NCBI RefSeq assembly: GCF_002885955.2
Contig: NZ_POQS01000006.1
Coordinates: 112,888-176,887, forward strand
Source: Achromobacter pulmonis
GTDB lineage: Bacteria; Pseudomonadota; Gammaproteobacteria; Burkholderiales; Burkholderiaceae_B
Length of the DNA: 64,000 nt
Direction of reading: 5' to 3'
Shown: in pieces, positions 39,421-46,984 of the stretch
How the letters are laid out: each line of letters opens with the position of its first letter
Position numbering within the stretch: position 1 is the first letter of the stretch
Position numbers and translations under genes: made by a program
The notes under the pieces: model-generated
What the model saw: only the letters and a program-made list of their open reading frames with translations
What the model was told of the DNA's origin: nothing
Databases searched by the model: none

Positions 39421-40616
39421 GGAAGGTCTGAAGAACTCGATTTCAAACATCCAAAAATCGACCTCATGACCAAAGTATTCAAAAATGGTTAAAAACTGCT
39501 CAAATCATCGCCACTTTCGGGTTGTTTGCACCCCGATCAGGCCCGTTTTCGGGCCTGTTGGCGCTTTTTGGGCGCACTTACCCTGCCACCGCCGTCAACG
39601 GGCGGCGTGCCATCCAGATATTGGACAGCGTAAACAACATTTTCAAATGCGCAGTGTTCTTGGCCAGTCCACGGAATCTGACTTTACGAAACCCGAATTG
39701 GCATTTGATGACACGAAACGGATGCTCAACCTTGGCTCGAAGACTGGATTTGGCCCGCTCAATGTTTTGCGTCAAACGATCAATTGCGCTGTTACCCAAG
39801 GCGCGCCGTTTGCCGGGGCGCATGGCAATGTGCCAGGTTACGTCACGCCCTTGGTGCTCGGGTCGTTTGTCTACGCCTTGATAACCGGCATCGCCAAAAG
39901 CCAACGTTTCTTCACCATGCAGCAACGCAGCCGCCTGAGTAACATCATGCTCATTGGCAGCGGTGCCCACCACCGTGTGGACCAGCCCGCTGTGAAGATC
40001 AACCCCAATGTGGGCCTTCATCCCAAAGTGCCACTGGTTTCCCTTTTTGGTCTGATGCATCTCGGGGTCCCGCGTGCCGCTGGCGTTCTTGGTCGAGCTG
40101 GGTGCATCGATAATTGTGGCGTCCACAATGGTGCCTTTGCGCACCTGAATGCCTTGATCCTGCAACAGCAGGTTGACCGCCTCAAGCGCTTGGTCGGCAA
40201 TGTTGTGCTGCTCGAGCAGATGACGGAAGTTCAAAATGGTGGTCTCGTCCGGCACACGACCTCCAGGCAGTTTGGCAAACTGGCGCATCGAAAAGCTGTC
40301 GTACAGCGTCTCTTCCATGGCCGGGTCCGACAGCGAAAACCACAGTTGCATGAAGTAGATGCGCAGCATCGTTTCCAGCGGATACGGTGGACGACCGATG
40401 CCCGGTTTGGGGTAATGCGGATCGACCAGATCGGCAAAGAGCTTCCACGGCACCGCACGCTCCATCTTGGCCAGAAACTTCTCACGGCGCGTTTTCTTGC
40501 GTTTGCCAACGTACTCGGCTTCGGAAAAACTCAACTGGCTCATCGGGTTCACTCGGATCGGACTGTTTTCAATAACTTATATTCTGACAGGTTCGTTGGA
40601 CTTGTTCAGAGGTTCC
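39421..40616. mobile_element. IS5-family insertion sequence, 1196 bp, complete
   Basis: Terminal inverted repeats begin GGAAGGTCTGAAGAACTC (left) and GGAACCTCTGAACAAGTC (right, complement), with 14 of 18 positions matching. The element is flanked by a 4-bp target duplication CTAA (39417-39420 and 40617-40620). Size, IR start GGAA and CTAA target are those of the IS5 group (IS5 is 1195 bp). The perfect duplication suggests a fairly recent insertion. Confidence 0.93.
39578..40543 (-). CDS. IS5-family transposase (DDE)
   Basis: A 321-aa protein from MSQLSFSEAEYVGKRKKTRR (a GTG three codons earlier is possible). Clear IS5 blocks are RPPYPLETMLRIYFMQLWF, TTILNFRHLLEQH, DATIIDAPSSTKN (first Asp), MHQTKKGNQWHFGMKAHIGV, GDAGYQG (second Asp) and KVEHPFRVIKCQFG (Glu). 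It appears intact and is the only gene of the element. It is encoded antiparallel to the fic gene it interrupts. Confidence 0.95.
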   Translation of the reverse strand: MSQLSFSEAEYVGKRKKTRREKFLAKMERAVPWKLFADLVDPHYPKPGIGRPPYPLETMLRIYFMQLWFSLSDPAMEETLYDSFSMRQFAKLPGGRVPDETTILNFRHLLEQHNIADQALEAVNLLLQDQGIQVRKGTIVDATIIDAPSSTKNASGTRDPEMHQTKKGNQWHFGMKAHIGVDLHSGLVHTVVGTAANEHDVTQAAALLHGEETLAFGDAGYQGVDKRPEHQGRDVTWHIAMRPGKRRALGNSAIDRLTQNIERAKSSLRAKVEHPFRVIKCQFGFRKVRFRGLAKNTAHLKMLFTLSNIWMARRPLTAVAG

Positions 40617-41086
40617 CTAACGATTTGTCGCATTGGGTGAAGTTCTTTTTGAACGGAGTGGCCGAAACCGCCACGAAGGGCCGGGATACCTTCCAGAAGA
40701 TCCTTGTCCTCCGAAACGAAGCGGAAAGTGCTGTGATGACGCTGGGCCGGCGCAGTGCAAATGCGCGAGAGGCGCTACATGTACTGTACAGACGACCAGT
40801 AATTACTGCTCCAGATCTACAGGAAGAGATCGGTGTGTCAGCGCCGACCGTGAACGCCGTGATTGGAGACCTGATCCGACTCGATATCCTGATAGAGATC
40901 AGCGGACGACAGCGCAGCCGACTCTACTCTTTCAATCGTTACTTTAAGCTCTTCCTCGAATAGCAATGCTTAATTTAGCCGGTACGTTAGTAAAGCCTAA
41001 CAGCACAACCTTTACTTGTACATGTAACAACTAAAGCTCAAGGTTGGCCACCTACGGGGGGCTTTGTTGTTGCTACGCCTGTGCCA

Positions 41087-41263
41087 TCAGCTTGCCGCAC
41101 GATAGCCGGCCCGAGCCAGGCGCAACGTCTCGGGCGACAGCCGGTCCAACAGTACGGATTGGCCGACAATGCCGGTCCGGGTCCGATAGGTCAGCCGCGC
41201 ATACTCGATCTCGGTGCCGAACCTCGTCTGCATCGTCTGGATTGAGGCCTTGATCAGTTCCAT
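41087..41263 (-). CDS. Small hypothetical protein, 58 aa
   Basis: Starts MELIKASIQTMQTRFGTEIE, with AAGGAG eight bases before the ATG at 41263. It is basic, with beta-like content (YARLTYRTRTGIVGQSVLLD) and a helical end (ETLRLARAGYRAAS). It is the second minus-strand gene in the immunity region after 41388-42038. No family recognised. Confidence 0.55.
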   Translation of the reverse strand: MELIKASIQTMQTRFGTEIEYARLTYRTRTGIVGQSVLLDRLSPETLRLARAGYRAAS

Positions 41264-41387
41264 AGTGGACTCCTTGTGGATTGCCGGGCGGCCAGGGACG
41301 ACCCGCCCTCTTTGCATTCCAGCCCTTCTGGTGCGCAGTGTTCTGCGTTTTTCGGTCAGTATGCGCGTCACGGAGGGCGTCGTACGC

Positions 41388-42038
41388 TTACAAGTGACCC
41401 GCCGCCCCTTTCGCTTTTTCATCCTGCTCTCTTAGGAGGGCATCGAAGCGCTCCTTCCGCAGGATCTGCAGCATGGACCCGCCCTCCTCCTCCGGGTCGA
41501 TTTCCGACAGCCACAGTACCAGCTTTGAGCCAATCCAAAGGGCATCGCGCGACACTTCCACGCCGCTTTCAAACGAAAAATCAACAAGGGTTGTTTCGAT
41601 ACTGCTGGGCTCATCAAAGCGCCTCGTCAGCAGATTTCGCATTACCGGTAGCTTTGCGCGCCGGAAACTTAGCAACATCTCGGCCGCGTTCCCATGCTCA
41701 GTGAGCACCGTCACCTTGTACGGAAATCCTAGGTCCGGTTCGTTCCGCATTTCAAAGTAATTGGCTCCATTCGGGCGAACGCAGCGCACCGTCGTTTCTG
41801 GCTCGCAGATTTCCGTTACACCCGGGAATTCGGCGCCAAAGGTAATTCCTAGAAAACTGTTGGCCTGGCCGATAGGACCGGCTGCCACCGCATCGGCCAT
41901 TGCAAGCCCCAAGGCGACGAAACATACCCCCACAGCCCGACGCCAAGCGGCCCAAGGCCCCGCGACCTCACCCTTGCCATTGACGTTTCTACAGCGCGAG
42001 GCGCCCAGCCGTGCGCCCATGTGGCTACGTTGAACCAT
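41388..42038 (-). CDS. Hypothetical protein with N-terminal hydrophobic segment, 216 aa
   Basis: Starts MVQRSHMGARLGASRCRNVN (ATG at 42038 with CAGGGA upstream). A hydrophobic stretch at about 37-55 (AVGVCFVALGLAMADAVAA) may be a signal or membrane anchor with a long basic leader. The mature part is alpha/beta (VTVLTEHGNAAEMLLSFRRA, LVDFSFESGVEVS). It is oriented away from the PL-like promoter, so it is probably expressed in the lysogen. Function unknown. An exported immunity or exclusion role is a possibility only by location. Confidence 0.55.
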   Translation of the reverse strand: MVQRSHMGARLGASRCRNVNGKGEVAGPWAAWRRAVGVCFVALGLAMADAVAAGPIGQANSFLGITFGAEFPGVTEICEPETTVRCVRPNGANYFEMRNEPDLGFPYKVTVLTEHGNAAEMLLSFRRAKLPVMRNLLTRRFDEPSSIETTLVDFSFESGVEVSRDALWIGSKLVLWLSEIDPEEEGGSMLQILRKERFDALLREQDEKAKGAAGHL

Positions 42039-42089
42039 CGTATTCCCTGTCAGTAACAAATAGATTCGCGCATCGTACCGATGTCATGC

Positions 42090-42128
42090 GTAGCTTTTGC
42101 TATTGATTAAATGCGTAGCGTTTGCTAC
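42090..42128. promoter_or_regulatory. OL-like operator cluster (two sites)
   Basis: GTAGCTTTTGCTAT (42090-42103, one mismatch) and GTAGCGTTTGCTAC (42115-42128, identical to the site at 37359). They overlap the -35 and -10 of the plus-strand promoter, as expected for repression of the left operon. Confidence 0.8.
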
Positions 42129-42131
42129 TAT
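42103..42131 (+). promoter_or_regulatory. PL-like early promoter
   Basis: -35 TTGATT (42103-42108), 17-bp spacer, -10 TACTAT (42126-42131). Transcription would start near 42138 and run into the left early operon. Both elements overlap operator dyads. Confidence 0.75.
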
Positions 42132-42547
42132 CAATTCAACGCTGCAAACGCGGCGCCAGAAACACCCCCACGGACCCGCAGCCAGCAGTCAGGGCATCGC
42201 CTCAAGCGGGAGACGTCACCGCCACAAAGTCGGAATGGGGAAGGCGAGCACCGCTCCTTAACAACTTGCCGCCGATGTTGCTCACCTCGCCTGTGGGGTG
42301 TTCGTCCGGCTCAATCGCACCTGCGGGCATGGCCGCAGCTCTGCGCGGTGTCCCTGCCGTATCCAGCCCGCCATAGCGCGGTCCACGGGTCAATAGGGTG
42401 AGGCGTAGACGGCCAAGAACAGAAACGGTCACGCCGGTTGGAATCCCGGCACCCGAACCGCTGAAAAGCGGGTTTCGGCCAGCGCTGCGAGTCAGCGCTT
42501 ACCGAAGCCAACCACCTCACCACTCGGTGAGCAACAGGGAGAACAGC
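42132..42547 (+). other. Long untranslated leader of the left operon with consecutive hairpins
   Basis: About 410 nt without a convincing gene. Three hairpins follow each other near the 3' end: CCGCT-GAAA-AGCGG (about 42458-42471), AGCGCTG-cgagt-CAGCGCT (42481-42499) and CTCACC-actc-GGTGAG (about 42516-42531). They are followed by the ribosome site of the first gene. The leader could carry antitermination (nut/put-like) or riboregulatory signals. No N-type protein gene was recognised. Confidence 0.4.
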
Positions 42548-42700
42548 ATGGCAACCAAGACGTTCGCAGCGCTGACTAATGGGCAGACCTTCCGGTTCCC
42601 CGGTCAACGGCGCTTTTTCGTGAAGATGGCCGGAGGCTTTAAGAACATCGACGGTGGCGCGCTACACGAATGCTCCGCGGATACGGTGGTGCTGGCATGA
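42548..42700 (+). CDS. Small early protein, 50 aa
   Basis: Starts MATKTFAALTNGQTFRFPGQ, with AGGGAGA before the ATG. It is basic and beta-like (RRFFVKMAGGFKNIDGGALH), resembling a tiny SH3- or OB-like fold. It is similar in style to the 60-aa protein at 43924. It is the first gene of the left operon and overlaps the next gene by four bases. Function unknown. Confidence 0.65.
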   Translation: MATKTFAALTNGQTFRFPGQRRFFVKMAGGFKNIDGGALHECSADTVVLA

Positions 42701-42873
42701 AGGTTAAGTACCACGCTGATCGCAACGACAACGATGCGTCGGTTTATGACGACGACGGTAAATGTCTCGCTTACTGGTGGCGCTTCTCCGATGACCGTAG
42801 GAAGTGGATGACAACCGAATCCTTGGGTCTCCAGGTCATGGACGATTTTGGAGACTTGGTAGAAATCGACTGA
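42697..42873 (+). CDS. Small early protein, 58 aa
   Basis: Starts MKVKYHADRNDNDASVYDDD (ATGA overlap with the previous stop). Highly acidic, with Trp-rich AYWWRFSDDRRKWMTTESLG. Small acidic early phage proteins often act as DNA mimics or host-enzyme inhibitors, but nothing here proves this. No family recognised. Confidence 0.6.
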   Translation: MKVKYHADRNDNDASVYDDDGKCLAYWWRFSDDRRKWMTTESLGLQVMDDFGDLVEID

Positions 42874-42962
42874 CCGGGCGTAAACGGTCCATCTGCCTGC
42901 ACCGTGACAGTACGCAGACAAATGAATAACGCCCCAGTGGGGGCAGAACTGAGGAAATGACC

Positions 42963-43085
42963 ATGGACCTACAACTTATGGCACGCCGATATACGCGCTA
43001 CTGCGAATGGTGCCGCCGCAGCGGTTACGCGGCGCTGGATTGGGCCGAATACAAGGAACTGCGCGCTCCGCACTACTCACGCTGA
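42963..43085 (+). CDS. Very small early protein, 40 aa
   Basis: Starts MDLQLMARRYTRYCEWCRRS, with GAGGAAATGACC before the ATG. It contains a CxxC (CEWC) and many aromatic and basic residues (GYAALDWAEYKELRAPHYSR). Possibly a mini zinc-binding peptide. It is short, so it rests on the good ribosome site and operon position. Confidence 0.5.
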   Translation: MDLQLMARRYTRYCEWCRRSGYAALDWAEYKELRAPHYSR

Positions 43086-43154
43086 CAGCCCCGGCTCATG
43101 CCCCGCGTGCGGGGTATCGGCAGGCGCTGTGCCTGGTCACAAAGGAGATTTCCC

Positions 43155-43226
43155 ATGTTTGGCGGTGATGATGCCGAAAACACCATCTTCAATCTGAAGC
43201 GCAAGCGGGGCCTCGGCCCCAGCTAG
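43155..43226 (+). CDS. Tiny open frame, 23 aa, with strong ribosome site
   Basis: MFGGDDAENTIFNLKRKRGL then GPS. AAAGGAG stands eight bases before the ATG. It has an acidic start and a basic end. It may be a translated micro-gene or a leader peptide for the structured region that follows. Confidence 0.35.
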   Translation: MFGGDDAENTIFNLKRKRGLGPS

Positions 43227-43777
43227 GCCGCCTCGGCTTAATCCCTGAGTAAACGGGCGCAGAGAGCCGGGCGATATCGGCATGGGTCCAAAGTTGCCCG
43301 ATGGCTGGAGGAGAACCCACCCTCTATACGCCAGAAGACGGCTCCATACGCTGAATGGTCTTACCTAACCTGCGCCGGGTAAGCGCGCAGGGCCATCATC
43401 GAAGCGGCGGCGTGGATGGATACGCCTTTGCCGAAAGCGACCCCTATGAAGCAACGGCACGCGGTTGGGGTAAGCCGGTATCAAGCCCGGCCCGCTTCGA
43501 TGATGGTGAAGCGCCTTCGGGCGCTCGTTCTTAGGAGCGCGGCGACGGCCGGCCCATCAACCAATTCGCCCGAAGCTTCGGCATGAGGGGTAGACCGCCG
43601 AGAAATCCAGGCGGGCAGTCCGGTGGAAACCCGGCATTTCCTATCGCCGCTCAGGCCGGCGCATCCCCTCGGCAGATCGCCGAACAGGGGTCCAACTTTG
43701 TGCGAAAGGCGCGCCCCTGGCGATGGGGTGCGCCGCCCTGAACGGCCTTTTCCCTTCACCTCTCCGAAGGACTCCCC
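43227..43777 (+). other. Gene-poor stretch with strong potential RNA structure
   Basis: No supported protein gene lies here. It contains a hairpin CCTGCGC-cgggtaa-GC-GCGCAGG near 43369-43391 and a 15-bp perfect inverted repeat (43393-43407 with 43492-43506). A structured RNA is possible. Confidence 0.35.
43393..43506. repeat. 15-bp perfect inverted repeat spaced by 84 bp
   Basis: CCATCATCGAAGCGG at 43393-43407 pairs with CCGCTTCGATGATGG at 43492-43506. In RNA this closes a large stem-loop within the left operon. It is not associated with a transposase gene. Confidence 0.6.
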
Positions 43778-43867
43778 ATGTTCGCAATGCTCACGCACTC
43801 GATGCGCCAGTTCGGCGCGGCCCTGTTCAACGTCCTCAACGTGATCGCCAAAGCGAATCACTGGTAG
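43778..43867 (+). CDS. Tiny amphipathic peptide, 29 aa
   Basis: MFAMLTHSMRQFGAALFNVL then NVIAKANHW. GAAGGA precedes the ATG at good spacing. The sequence could form one amphipathic or membrane-active helix. The evidence is only the start signal and composition. Confidence 0.4.
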   Translation: MFAMLTHSMRQFGAALFNVLNVIAKANHW

Positions 43868-43923
43868 GCCACTTTCCGCAACCCCGCGACGCCCGGTCGG
43901 CGTCAATCACCACAGAGGAACCC

Positions 43924-44106
43924 ATGCCCGAAATCACCGTCGGCCAGACCTATCAACTGAAGCCCACCAGCCCGCGCGGCAAACCCGTCACGGCGAACGT
44001 CACCGCCATCACGCGCCGCGGCCTGGGTCACACCGTCGCCTACAAGGTCGACAACAAAGTCCATCATTGCTCGATGGGCAACTTCAAGAACCGCCTGGTC
44101 AGCTAA
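43924..44106 (+). CDS. Small early protein, 60 aa
   Basis: Starts MPEITVGQTYQLKPTSPRGK, with AGAGGAA before the ATG. It is basic and beta-strand-rich (VTAITRRGLGHTVAYKVDNK) and ends GNFKNRLVS. It looks like a small SH3- or KOW-like barrel, so nucleic-acid binding is possible. No family recognised. Confidence 0.6.
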   Translation: MPEITVGQTYQLKPTSPRGKPVTANVTAITRRGLGHTVAYKVDNKVHHCSMGNFKNRLVS

Positions 44107-44198
44107 TCCTCCACCCCGCTGCTTCTTGCGCGGGGCTTCGGAGAGCAGGCCGGCGCCGTTATGTCACCGGCGCAAAAGTGACTTTCCATCGTGAAGAG

Positions 44199-44387
44199 AT
44201 GTTCGGGCCTCCCGGCCTGCTCCCCGAAGCCAACCACCGCGCACCCGCGCAAGTCCCCATGCCCTCAACTATCCCCGCCATCTGGTGGGGCCTGGCGCTG
44301 CTCGCCCTGGTGGCCGTGGTGCTGGTCCCCATCGGCGATTACCTTACCCGCCGCCACGCCGCGGCTGATTCCTGGAGCCCCACATGA
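44199..44387 (+). CDS. Small single-pass membrane protein, 62 aa
   Basis: Starts MFGPPGLLPEANHRAPAQVP (an internal ATG at 44259 is an alternative). One strong membrane helix is present (AIWWGLALLALVAVVLVPIG), followed by a basic C terminus. The stop overlaps the next ATG. Paired with another membrane protein, it may alter the cell envelope early in infection. Unknown family. Confidence 0.5.
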   Translation: MFGPPGLLPEANHRAPAQVPMPSTIPAIWWGLALLALVAVVLVPIGDYLTRRHAAADSWSPT

Positions 44388-44620
44388 ACACCATCAGCGC
44401 AAGCGCGCCCCCGGCTCGCATCCGCCCCCTGGCCCTGGGCGCCAAGGTCTGCCGCAAAGTGGGCGGCCTGATCGCCCCTCGCGACCACGCGGGCAAGGGC
44501 AACTGGGACAACAACGCAGATATCCCGCCCCTGGTGGCGTGGTGCGCCGGCATTGGCCTGGCGGCGTTCCTTCTCTTCGGCCAGCAGGTGCTGGGCTGGA
44601 TACTCCGCCTCGCCCTATGA
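44384..44620 (+). CDS. Small membrane protein, 78 aa
   Basis: Starts MNTISASAPPARIRPLALGA, with an ATGA overlap upstream and downstream. The C-terminal half has one membrane segment (LVAWCAGIGLAAFLLFGQQV, continuing LGWILRLAL). The N-terminal region is basic (AKVCRKVGGLIAPRDHAGKG). It forms a translationally coupled pair with 44199-44387. Function unknown. Confidence 0.6.
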   Translation: MNTISASAPPARIRPLALGAKVCRKVGGLIAPRDHAGKGNWDNNADIPPLVAWCAGIGLAAFLLFGQQVLGWILRLAL

Positions 44621-44895
44621 ACGGTATCGACTTCATCTTGCGCGACCGCGCTGGCTGGATACCGCCTATTCCCCTGCCGCGACGCCGGCTTCGCTGGGTC
44701 GGCGCAAAGGCCGAGGCGATCAAGCCCGAGGAAATCGAATTTATCCGAGCGGCCCGAGGCCGGCTCAGCACCTACGAACTGGCCGCGTGCTACGGCGTGT
44801 CGCCGCAGACCATAAGCAATATCTGGGCCGGGCGCTGTTCCGGCGGCCTCTCCCCGCGCCCAGCGCGCCCCCGAGCCAAAAGGAAACAGCAATGA
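44617..44895 (+). CDS. Small helix-turn-helix protein, 92 aa
   Basis: Starts MNGIDFILRDRAGWIPPIPL. A clear helix-turn-helix is present: IEFIRAARGRLSTYELAACY then GVSPQTISNIWAGR, as in phage and transposon DNA-binding proteins. The C terminus is a basic Arg/Pro tail (RPARPRAKRKQQ). It overlaps both neighbours by four bases. A regulator of the left operon or an HNH-associated binding protein is possible. Confidence 0.65.
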   Translation: MNGIDFILRDRAGWIPPIPLPRRRLRWVGAKAEAIKPEEIEFIRAARGRLSTYELAACYGVSPQTISNIWAGRCSGGLSPRPARPRAKRKQQ

Positions 44896-45252
44896 GTGCA
44901 TTTTGCGTATTCGGCATGACTGAGCCTATAGCGCGCAAGGCCGCCGCGAAGGCCTGGGACAAGCACCTCGCCACGATGACCAAGGAAGTCCGCGCCTGCC
45001 TTACGGATAAGGACGAAGCCGACTGGATAGCCGTCAAGACGGAATACCTCCTTGCGAAGGCCAAGCCGGTACAGGTCTCCGGCGCGTTCGATGCCCCCCC
45101 AGTTCGCCTTCGACTATATCGCGCTCACCGAGCGCATGCACCGAGCTTCCCGCCTGTCCGTAATGGTGCGCGGCGAGAAGTGTGACGCCAAGGGCACGCC
45201 GATCATCAGCAAGGCGACGAAGAAGCCTGTCATCGGCTGGATTCCGTATTAA
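44892..45252 (+). pseudogene. Hypothetical early gene split by a frameshift at a C7 run
   Basis: The first frame starts MSAFCVFGMTEPIARKAAAK and reads to AFDAPP at 45091-45102, then into unlikely Arg-rich sequence until 45185. The natural-looking continuation (QFAFDYIALTERMHRASRLS to KKPVIGWIPY, stop 45252) is in another frame, starting right at ATGCCCCCCC (45091-45100). With six C instead of seven the two parts join as one protein of about 119 aa. The gene lies between an HTH gene and rdgC. Slippage in the homopolymer, real or a sequencing artefact, is the simplest explanation. Unknown family. Confidence 0.6.
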
Positions 45253-45273
45253 TTCAAAGAGAAGGATTTCCCC

Positions 45274-46173
45274 ATGTGGTTCAAGAACCTGAAGATTTAC
45301 CGCCTGTCCGCCGCCTGGTCGCTGTTCGGCGATGACCTGGAAGATGCGCTGGCCCGCCAGGCATTCCATCCAGGCAACAACCTGGAAATGCAGTCCATCG
45401 GCTGGGTTCCCCCGCGTGAAGGTGGCGGACTGGCCCATGTTGTCGGCGGACAGATCCTGCTGACGCTGCGCGCCGAAAAGAAGCTCCTGCCTGCAACGGT
45501 CATTAACCAGGTGGCGAAGTTCCGTGCCCAGGAAATCGAAGAGCAGCAGGGCTACAAGCCCGGCCGCAAGCAGATGAAGGAAATCAAGGAGCGCGTCACG
45601 GACGAACTCCTGCCGCGCGCCTTCAGCGTCTACCGCGATACCCGCGTATGGATTGATCCGCTCAACCGCTGGCTGGTGATCGATGCCGCCGCGTCCGCCA
45701 GGGCGGATGAGGTGATCGGCATTCTGGCGAAGTGCGTGGACCCCTTCCCTCTGCAAAACCTCTACGTCACGCAGTCCCCCGCGTCAGCCATGACCGGCTG
45801 GCTGGCCGAAGACGAAGCGCCCGCCAACTTCTCCATCGACCAGGACACCGAACTGCGCTCGTCCGGCGAAAGCGGCGCAGCTATCCGCTACATCAAGCAT
45901 TCCATCGACGCCGCTGACGTGGGCCGGCACATCCAGTCCGGCAAGCAGTGCACCCGCCTCGCCATGACCTGGGCTGATCGTATTTCCTTCGTCCTGACCG
46001 AAGGCCTGGACGTCAAGCGTGTCGCGCCCCTGGACGTGCTGAAAGAAGGCAACGACACCGTCACCGCCAACGATGACGAGAAATTCGATTCGGACATGAC
46101 GCTGATGACCGGCGAACTGGCGAAGCTGCTCGCCGAGCTCGTGGACGCGCTGGGCGGCGAAAAGAGAATCTGA
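45274..46173 (+). CDS. rdgC: Recombination-associated protein RdgC
   Basis: A 299-aa protein starting MWFKNLKIYRLSAAWSLFGD, the canonical RdgC N terminus (MWFKNL). FHPGNNLEMQSIGWVPPREG, KKLLPATVINQVAKFRAQEI and QNLYVTQSPASAMTGWLAED follow. Length equals the family (about 300 aa). RdgC forms a ring dimer around DNA and restrains RecA. Phage copies are thought to protect or channel recombination of phage DNA. It stands in the left operon before a ParB-like gene. Confidence 0.95.
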   Translation: MWFKNLKIYRLSAAWSLFGDDLEDALARQAFHPGNNLEMQSIGWVPPREGGGLAHVVGGQILLTLRAEKKLLPATVINQVAKFRAQEIEEQQGYKPGRKQMKEIKERVTDELLPRAFSVYRDTRVWIDPLNRWLVIDAAASARADEVIGILAKCVDPFPLQNLYVTQSPASAMTGWLAEDEAPANFSIDQDTELRSSGESGAAIRYIKHSIDAADVGRHIQSGKQCTRLAMTWADRISFVLTEGLDVKRVAPLDVLKEGNDTVTANDDEKFDSDMTLMTGELAKLLAELVDALGGEKRI

Positions 46174-46183
46174 GGACTACGAC

Positions 46184-46984
46184 ATGGCAAAGAACAGCAT
46201 CGACGTGTACGGATCGACCGGAAAAACGAACATCCTGACGTTCCTTCCCGAGCAACTGCACCTCGTCACCGACCCGGAACACCCCCTGTTCGATGAGCGG
46301 GTCTTTCTGCCCCTGGATGAAGCCATGGTGCTGAACATCAAGGAGTTCGGAGTCCTGCAATCCATTCTTGTGTGGAAGGACCCTGAATCGGGCAAGACGC
46401 TGGTTGTCGCCGGGCGGCAGCGGGTCAAGCACACACAGGAAGCCAACAGGCGCTTGGCCGCCGAGGGCAAGCCGCCGCTTCTGGTGCCGGCAGTACCGCG
46501 ACGAGGCCGGACCGCCCACCAGGTCGCCGCCGGCATGGTCAGCGAAAACGAACTGCGTCAGCCAGACACCCCGCTCGGCCGGGCCAATAAGATGGCCTTC
46601 ATGCTCAATCAGGGCCGCTCCGAAAGCGAACTGGCGCTGATCTTCGGTTGCGGACCGGCCACCGTGCGCGACACCCTGGCAATTCTGGACTGCACCGCCG
46701 TCGTCAAGAATGCACTCGAAGCGGGCGATATCACGCTGACCCACGTCAAAACGCTGGTCAAGATGCAGCCCGACGAGCAGCGCGCCAAGGTGGCCGAGTT
46801 GGTCGAGGCCGGCAAGGGTGCCACGCCGCACGAACGCAGCCGCAAGCAGGCCGCCGTCATGGGCGAGCGCCCCCGCGTGAAATCTCGCAAGCAGATCTTG
46901 GCCGCCCTGGCCCAGGCCCAGGGCGAGTACGCCGCCGCCCTTCGCTGGGTGCTGGGCGAAGAACAAGGAACATCCGCATGCTGA
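46184..46984 (+). CDS. ParB/Spo0J-like protein
   Basis: A 266-aa protein. The N-terminal ParB-type domain has LDEAMVLNIKEFGVLQSILV and AGRQRVKHT (the box II position). A helix-turn-helix follows (SESELALIFGCGPATVRDTL), then a helical region (LTHVKTLVKMQPDEQRAKVA). No ParA gene is present, so it is unlikely to be a plasmid partition system. Phage ParB-like proteins often accompany DNA-modification genes, and here the methyltransferase start lies inside its last codons. Its precise role is unknown. Confidence 0.85.
   Translation: MAKNSIDVYGSTGKTNILTFLPEQLHLVTDPEHPLFDERVFLPLDEAMVLNIKEFGVLQSILVWKDPESGKTLVVAGRQRVKHTQEANRRLAAEGKPPLLVPAVPRRGRTAHQVAAGMVSENELRQPDTPLGRANKMAFMLNQGRSESELALIFGCGPATVRDTLAILDCTAVVKNALEAGDITLTHVKTLVKMQPDEQRAKVAELVEAGKGATPHERSRKQAAVMGERPRVKSRKQILAALAQAQGEYAAALRWVLGEEQGTSAC

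Larger units (their letters stand above)
38630..40963 (+). pseudogene. fic: Fic-domain AMP-transferase-type gene interrupted by an IS5-family element
   Basis: The first part (38630-39420) includes the inhibitory motif SSRIEG and the catalytic Fic motif HPFLDGNGRIGR, intact. The reading frame runs into the IS and ends at 39469. The rest lies at 40621-40963 (NDLSHWVKFFLNGVAETATK to the winged-helix end FNRYFKLFLE). Removing the IS and one CTAA target copy restores an uninterrupted 377-aa frame (RVRAS-NDLSH). Intact, it would modify a target by AMPylation, with self-inhibition by the SxxxEG helix. The truncated product still has the Fic core. Next to cI, it was probably lysogenic cargo. Confidence 0.9.
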
